In this document: one piece after another, positions 59,693 through 64,000 of the stretch
How positions within the stretch are numbered: the stretch's first letter is position 1
Layout: every line of letters begins with the position of its first letter
Assembly (NCBI GenBank): GCA_036365145.1
Contig: JAEOAD010000029.1
Coordinates: 20,879,001 to 20,943,000 of the forward strand
DNA from: Orientallactaga sibirica
Taxonomy: Eukaryota; Chordata; Mammalia; Rodentia; Dipodidae
Direction of reading: 5' to 3'
DNA length: 64,000 bases
Position numbers and translations under genes: made by a program
The notes under the pieces: generated by a model
Told to the model about the DNA's origin: nothing
Databases searched by the model: none
What the model saw: only the letters and a program-made list of their open reading frames with translations

Positions 59693-59771
59693 AAGGATGC
59701 TGCCTCCCATGGCCATGGCCAGTGCATCTGAGATGCTGCTCCCCTGCCTGATGCTCTATGTGAGGAACAAG
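59360..59771 (+). pseudogene. Orphan REG3-like exon 1 and exon 2, truncated duplicate
   Basis: Exon 2 (59693-59771, ATG 59697) gives MLPPMAMASASEMLLPCLML then YVRNK before a GTGAG donor. It matches the start of the intact gene at 49 kb but has 75 coding bases instead of 76, so the join phase to a standard exon 3 is wrong. A likely exon 1 ends at 59379 before a strong donor GTAAGTG. The upstream 1.2 kb and intron 1 are homologous to the region before the 49-kb gene. No REG exon 3-6 follows; the DNA downstream is SINE, AT-rich and L1 sequence to the window end. Read as the 5' remnant of a tandem duplication. It could still act as a promoter or noncoding first exon. Confidence 0.7.
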
Positions 59772-60982
59772 GTGAGATTTGTCTGTTTCTAGACCCTGGC
59801 TCCCTGTGAGTGTCAGAAATAAGAAATTGCTGGAGTCTCCTGAATGCCTCATATGCTCACACAGGGGAAAATATCATTAATAACTTCCAATTGGTCACTA
59901 GCATTGTGAGGAACAGCAGTGGCCTTTCATCAAACACATGGCAGGATTTCCCTTTTTGCTGTGAATGCCTTAATTTCGCTTGCTTGTTTGAATAAGCAAC
60001 ATGTGAAGGTCAGTTGTTACATACCAGGAAGGATGTGCTGACAAAACTGTCATACAAGAATGAGCAGAGTCCTGCACAATACAAAACCAAAGAAGGTAAA
60101 ATGAGAATGAACACTGCCGTTCATTTCCTCCTCGAATATGATAAAAATGAGAGGTAGCCTTGATTTTTTTGTAATTTTTTCTTCTTCTTCTTTTTTTTTA
60201 TTTGAGAGAGACAGAGAAGCAAAAAGAGAGAAAGAGAGAAAAAGAGGCAGAGAGAGATGGGAACTCCAGGGCCTCACATTTAAAGTTGTTGAGATTTAAA
60301 TGGGATCAGACAGTGCAACAGAATGGACACAGAGGGGATAGCATTATCATGATGCTTCCCGTCCTCTCAGCCAGGAGAATCCTCTTGTAGAAAATGAAAT
60401 TGTGTCTTGTCTCTAATGTCTGTTTTACCACTCAATAGAAGAACATAGTCACAAAAATCAGGAAAAGGAAAGGACAATTGTTCCATGTCCTGTGATCTCT
60501 CAGTTCTGACATTGTGTCCCTTTCTTTTTATTATTTAGTCAAATAGCATTTAGGAATTTTACAGATAATTTAATAATTAGTTTTCATACTTCATCATGTT
60601 GTTTATGCATTTTCTGCTTTTAATTTTCTTGATATCCATTCTGTTATGATATGTCTTCCTGTTGCCCTGCACATTCCCTTTCTTTCTCTAGCTTCTCAAA
60701 GAATAAGCTTGACTTGTTCATTTAGATCTTGTTTCTTTTCTGATATATTTATTTGATGTTCTTAGTTCTTCATATGCATTGTACATACAATGTACAATAA
60801 ATATGAATACATTTTATTTTTGGTTTTTCCAAACTAATTCTGAGTTCTGTTATTTCTTTTCTCCATGTTTTACATATAAGTGTTTTGTTTAATATCCAAT
60901 TGCTTGTTTTGGGGATATTTCTACTCTCATTCTGTTTATCATTTGAGTTCACTTCCATTGTCATAAAAAAAAAAAAAAAACA
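59772..60982. other. Intron 2-like start, then unassigned AT-rich DNA
   Basis: The first ~250 bases align with intron 2 of the 49-kb gene (TGTCAGAAATAAGAAATTGC versus its counterpart near 49215). Homology then stops; no exon 3. Confidence 0.5.
60178..60275 (-). mobile_element. Truncated tRNA/ID-like SINE, reverse
   Basis: TTTATTTGAGAGAGACAGAG with a GA-rich run and CTCCAGGGCCTC; the tRNA half is missing. Confidence 0.6.
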
Positions 60983-61165
60983 GGCTGGAGAGATGGCTTA
61001 GCAGTTAAGTGCTTGCCTGTGAAGCCTACGGACCCCGGTTTGAGGCTTGAATCCTTTGTACCCACATAAGCCAGATGCACATGGTAGTGCGTGGGTCTGC
61101 AGTTCCTTTGCATTGGCTAGAGGCCCTGGCATACCCATTCTCTCTCTCCCTATCTCTGTCCTACT
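60983..61165 (+). mobile_element. tRNA/ID-like SINE
   Basis: GGCTGGAGAGATGGCTTAGC start preceded by an A17 run; tail truncated after the CT tract. Confidence 0.88.
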
Positions 61166-61822
61166 TCTTTAAATTTGTTCTGGCCTTTCATTATGAATGT
61201 TGTTTGAACTTAACTATGCATTATAATGCTATATGGAATATACACGCTCTCTTTCTCTCTCTTTGCATATTTGGGCGGATTTGATGTTACAGACTTCCCT
61301 CTTTTCAGCCTCTTGAATGTCGGATTACAGATTTACTCTACCATAGCCAGTCTCAATGGAGTATTCTTCTATAATTGTCACATGGGTTATGTTAACTGAT
61401 ATTGCTAGTTGAACCCTCTTTGTGTTTCCAAACTCTTGTCTCTTGTGCTATTAGATACTGAAAGAGAGAGGTGTTGAAATCACTATTTACAAGTGGTCCA
61501 CAGTTTAGAATGTTTGATATTATTGGTTTTAAATTTTCATAAGGTTATAAAGGCAATTAGCATTCATTAAATATATACCATGGGGTTTGAATTCTAACAT
61601 TTCTATAATTAGTAATATACCATGTGATACTTTAGTAATGCTGCACTATGAGCTATGGACCCCAGTCAGCCACAGAACGATGGGTTGTTTACTAATAGTC
61701 TACAAAATGCTGTTTTGCTAATGATATGGATTCCTAGGTTGGATGTAGTAAAAACATATTGAGTCATTATTTTACCAACTGTAGTACATTATCAGGAACA
61801 GCCTGTCATAAAGTGTATTTAT

Positions 61823-61980
61823 AAGCTAGGTATGGTGGCACACGCCTTTAATCCCAGTACTTGGGAGGGAGAGGTAAGAGGATCACTGTGAGTTAGAGGC
61901 CACCCTGAGACTACATAGTAAATCCCAAGTCACGCTGGGCTAGAGCGAGACCCTACCTTTAAAAACCAACACCACCAAAA
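61823..61980 (+). mobile_element. B1 SINE
   Basis: TAGGTATGGTGGCACACGCC, TTTAATCCCAGTACTTGGG, GAGACCCTACC. GTGTATTTATA occurs on both sides. Confidence 0.92.
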
Positions 61981-62039
61981 ATAGTGTATTTATATAATAA
62001 TGGTAGCATTCTCTGTGGACGTTGTTTGTATTAATCACT

Positions 62040-62417
62040 GCTTCTTAAACTAGATGTGCTATTCAATGCACACTTTTAAAGGATGGGTATATCTTGTTGA
62101 TAGACTGAACACCTTTCTTCCCTACTTTGAGCTGCAATGGTCCCTGTACCTTGAAGGGTATGATAAGAGATGTTTGACTTAGTTCTAAAACACCACTGTC
62201 ATTTCTTCTCAGCACTTCTGTGAGTTGAGTCTCCCCATTAGTCAACACCATCTGAAAACAGAAGCTTATCTAACCAAAAGTGAGAGGAGCCTTATATATG
62301 GTCATAAACATAAATATTTAAAAAGAAGCTTAGTGGGATTAACATGTCCTTCTTTCCAGACAACAGTAGCAGTTACCCCATATGGCTTATGACCATCATA
62401 GCCATAGGTCTTTGATT
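62040..62417 (-). mobile_element. Older L1 3' UTR fragment, reverse
   Basis: GCTGCAATGGTCCCTGTACC, CATCTGAAAACAGAAGC and TAACCAAAAGTGAGAGGAGC match the 62.8-kb segment in order with much divergence. The younger L1 appears inserted at its edge. Confidence 0.55.
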
Positions 62418-64000
62418 AGGTTTTTTTTTCTGTTCATATTTTTTATTGACAACTTCTATACTTACATACAAAAAACACATGATATTTCCCTCCCCTCCCC
62501 CCATTCCACTTTAGAACTCCAATGTCCATCATATTCCCTCCCTCCATTAGTCTCTCTTTTAATTTGATGTCGTCATCTTTTTCTTCCATTTTGAGGGTCT
62601 TGTGGAGGTATTGCTAGGCACTGCAAGGCCATGGATATCGAGACCAATTTCTGTCTGGGTAGTTGCATTGTAAGAAGTCATTACTTTGGCTCTTCCATTC
62701 TATCCGCCCCCTCTTCCGCAAAGGTCCCTGAGCCTTGGAGGGTGTGACAGAGGTGTTTCAGTGCTGGGCACTCCTTCATCCCTTCTTCTCATCACTATGT
62801 TGCCTTTTGGGTCATCCCAGTGGTCATCGTCATCTGAAAAGAGAAGCTTCTCTAACAGGAAGTGAGAGTAGCGTTAATATGTGAATATGAACATTAAGTG
62901 TAGTTCTTTCAGGGCAGCTTGGTGGGAATAATATATACATTTAGTCAGACAACAGCAGGCTTTATATCCCTAAGGCTCATGACCTCACCTACCATAGACT
63001 TTTGCTTAGGTTTTTCAGTACCAGGTATTTATTTCCTCCTGTAGAGAGGGCTTCAGTCTAATTATGGAGCAGTTGGTTACCCCAAGAGTAGACATGCCAC
63101 TATTGCACCCATTCAGTCATTGGGCCTGTCTGGCCAAACTTGAATATTCAGTGTCCACTGTTTTCATTGCTGATGACTTCTGTCTCCCATACAGCTGCAT
63201 GCAGTGCAGCTTTTTCCAGCTTTCAGTAGGCTGGTCTACAGGGAAAAGGTTTTCTACTCAGCACTACCTTGCTTTCTCAGTGACCTTGCCTCTCAGGCAA
63301 GTGATGTCTTCAGCAATAGGGTCTTATAATCTGTTTCTGAAGGGAAACCAAGGGCTTTGGCAAAAGCCTTTAATATTTTGGAGGCTACCAGGACCTCCTG
63401 GCCAACAACTCACTGGAAGGTATCCCCCAGGCCCTGAAAATTTTCTAGTAACAGTCTACAGCTTCTAGATGTGCCATTCTTCAAAAAAGTAGGTTTACAT
63501 AAGTCTTATTCATAATATCTTGAATTTAGATTGACCCTCCCCTGCCTTTCTTTTATGCATTCTTTTCCCATGGCCTCGCTTAGGCCATTCCCCTCCCTGT
63601 AATCTGTTCTTCTACTTACATATGTGCAATACCGTACACTTAATTCCTTCCCTTTCCTCCTTCCCTTATAGCCTTTTACCAGCTTACTGGTTTCTGGTAC
63701 CTATTTTTGGTTCCAGTTCACACACAGGTCTATACATTGGTAGCTAGGATCCATAAAAGTGATACAAATAGGAAGGGAAGTGATCAAACTGTCATTATTT
63801 GCAGCTGATATGATTCTCTACATAATAGACCCTAAAGACTCTACCAGCAAACTGTTAGAGCTGGTAAACCCTTTTAGCAATGTAGCAGGATACAAAATAA
63901 ACACACAGAAATCAGTAGCTTTTCTATACACGAACAACAAACATGCAGAGGATGAAATCAGGGAATCTCTCCTATTCACAATTGCTTCAAAAAAAAAAAA
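62418..64000 (-). mobile_element. L1 with 5' inversion, running off the window
   Basis: From 62418 (T-rich, so a minus-strand poly(A)) to about 63755 the sequence is reverse L1 3' UTR. From about 63756 it switches to forward ORF2 reverse-transcriptase sequence, open to the window end ([19 protein letters not shown]). The usual FADD catalytic box reads FAAD (GCA GCT GAT, 63801-63809), so a metal-binding Asp is lost. The order fits twin-primed integration of a minus-strand L1. Confidence 0.7.

Noticed and set aside
63064..63468. 134-codon open frame
   Set aside because: Inside the antisense L1 3' UTR; the matching copy at 40879-41321 is broken into two frames.
1..64000. CRISPR arrays, operons, tRNA or rRNA genes
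   Set aside because: None seen. The tandem repeats are microsatellites or a minisatellite without unique spacers, and the tRNA-like sequences are SINE heads.

Overview
This window is mammalian nuclear DNA, not microbial. Evidence: GT-AG spliced exons of a known vertebrate lectin family, dense L1 and SINE insertions, MaLR and ERV LTRs, and microsatellites. B1 (7SL-derived) SINEs together with many copies of a tRNA/ID-like SINE (opening with GGCTGGAGAGATGGCTTAG, ending in CT-rich DNA and an AAATAAATA tail) mean a rodent. That SINE type makes a jerboa-like (dipodoid) rodent most likely; this species call is inference.

The only protein-coding genes I can support belong to a REG (regenerating islet-derived, secreted C-type lectin) cluster, all on the + strand, between about 23.5 and 59.8 kb. 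In order: (1) a nearly complete REG3-like gene (23.5-26.2 kb) with good splice sites but one extra base in exon 5 that creates a stop; (2) a 5'-deleted REG3-like pseudogene (34.06-35.15 kb); (3) a 5'-truncated REG1-type pseudogene (36.6-38.3 kb); (4) an apparently intact REG3-like gene of 173 codons (49.09-51.41 kb) that has lost its ancestral exon 3 acceptor and is rescued by an in-frame AG six bases downstream; (5) an orphan REG3-like promoter, exon 1 and exon 2 (59.36-59.77 kb) duplicated from copy 4. The cluster looks like birth-and-death evolution with one surviving open copy here. That copy is odd: it has ELG where REG3 proteins carry EPN, and Ile where the prosegment-cleavage Arg should be.

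Layout: 1-23 kb is gene-free and made of L1 fragments on both strands, SINEs, MaLR LTRs and AT-rich DNA. 23.5-27.1 kb holds REG copy 1 and, just after its poly(A) signal, a 36-bp minisatellite. 27.4-33.4 kb contains a full MaLR provirus-like element with target-site duplication. 34-38.3 kb holds the two pseudogenes. 39-47 kb is mostly repeats, including an L1 3' end that recurs near 62.4 kb. 47-51.6 kb is the intact gene with its upstream region. 53.7-56.1 kb has LTR-like sequence with a probable primer-binding site. 57 kb carries a tiny U2 snRNA retro-fragment. 58.2-59.8 kb is the duplicated REG3 unit. 62.4-64 kb is a 5'-inverted L1 running off the end.

All coordinates and translations were worked out by eye. 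Repeat family names and boundaries are approximate, and orthology within REG3 (a, b, g) was not assigned.
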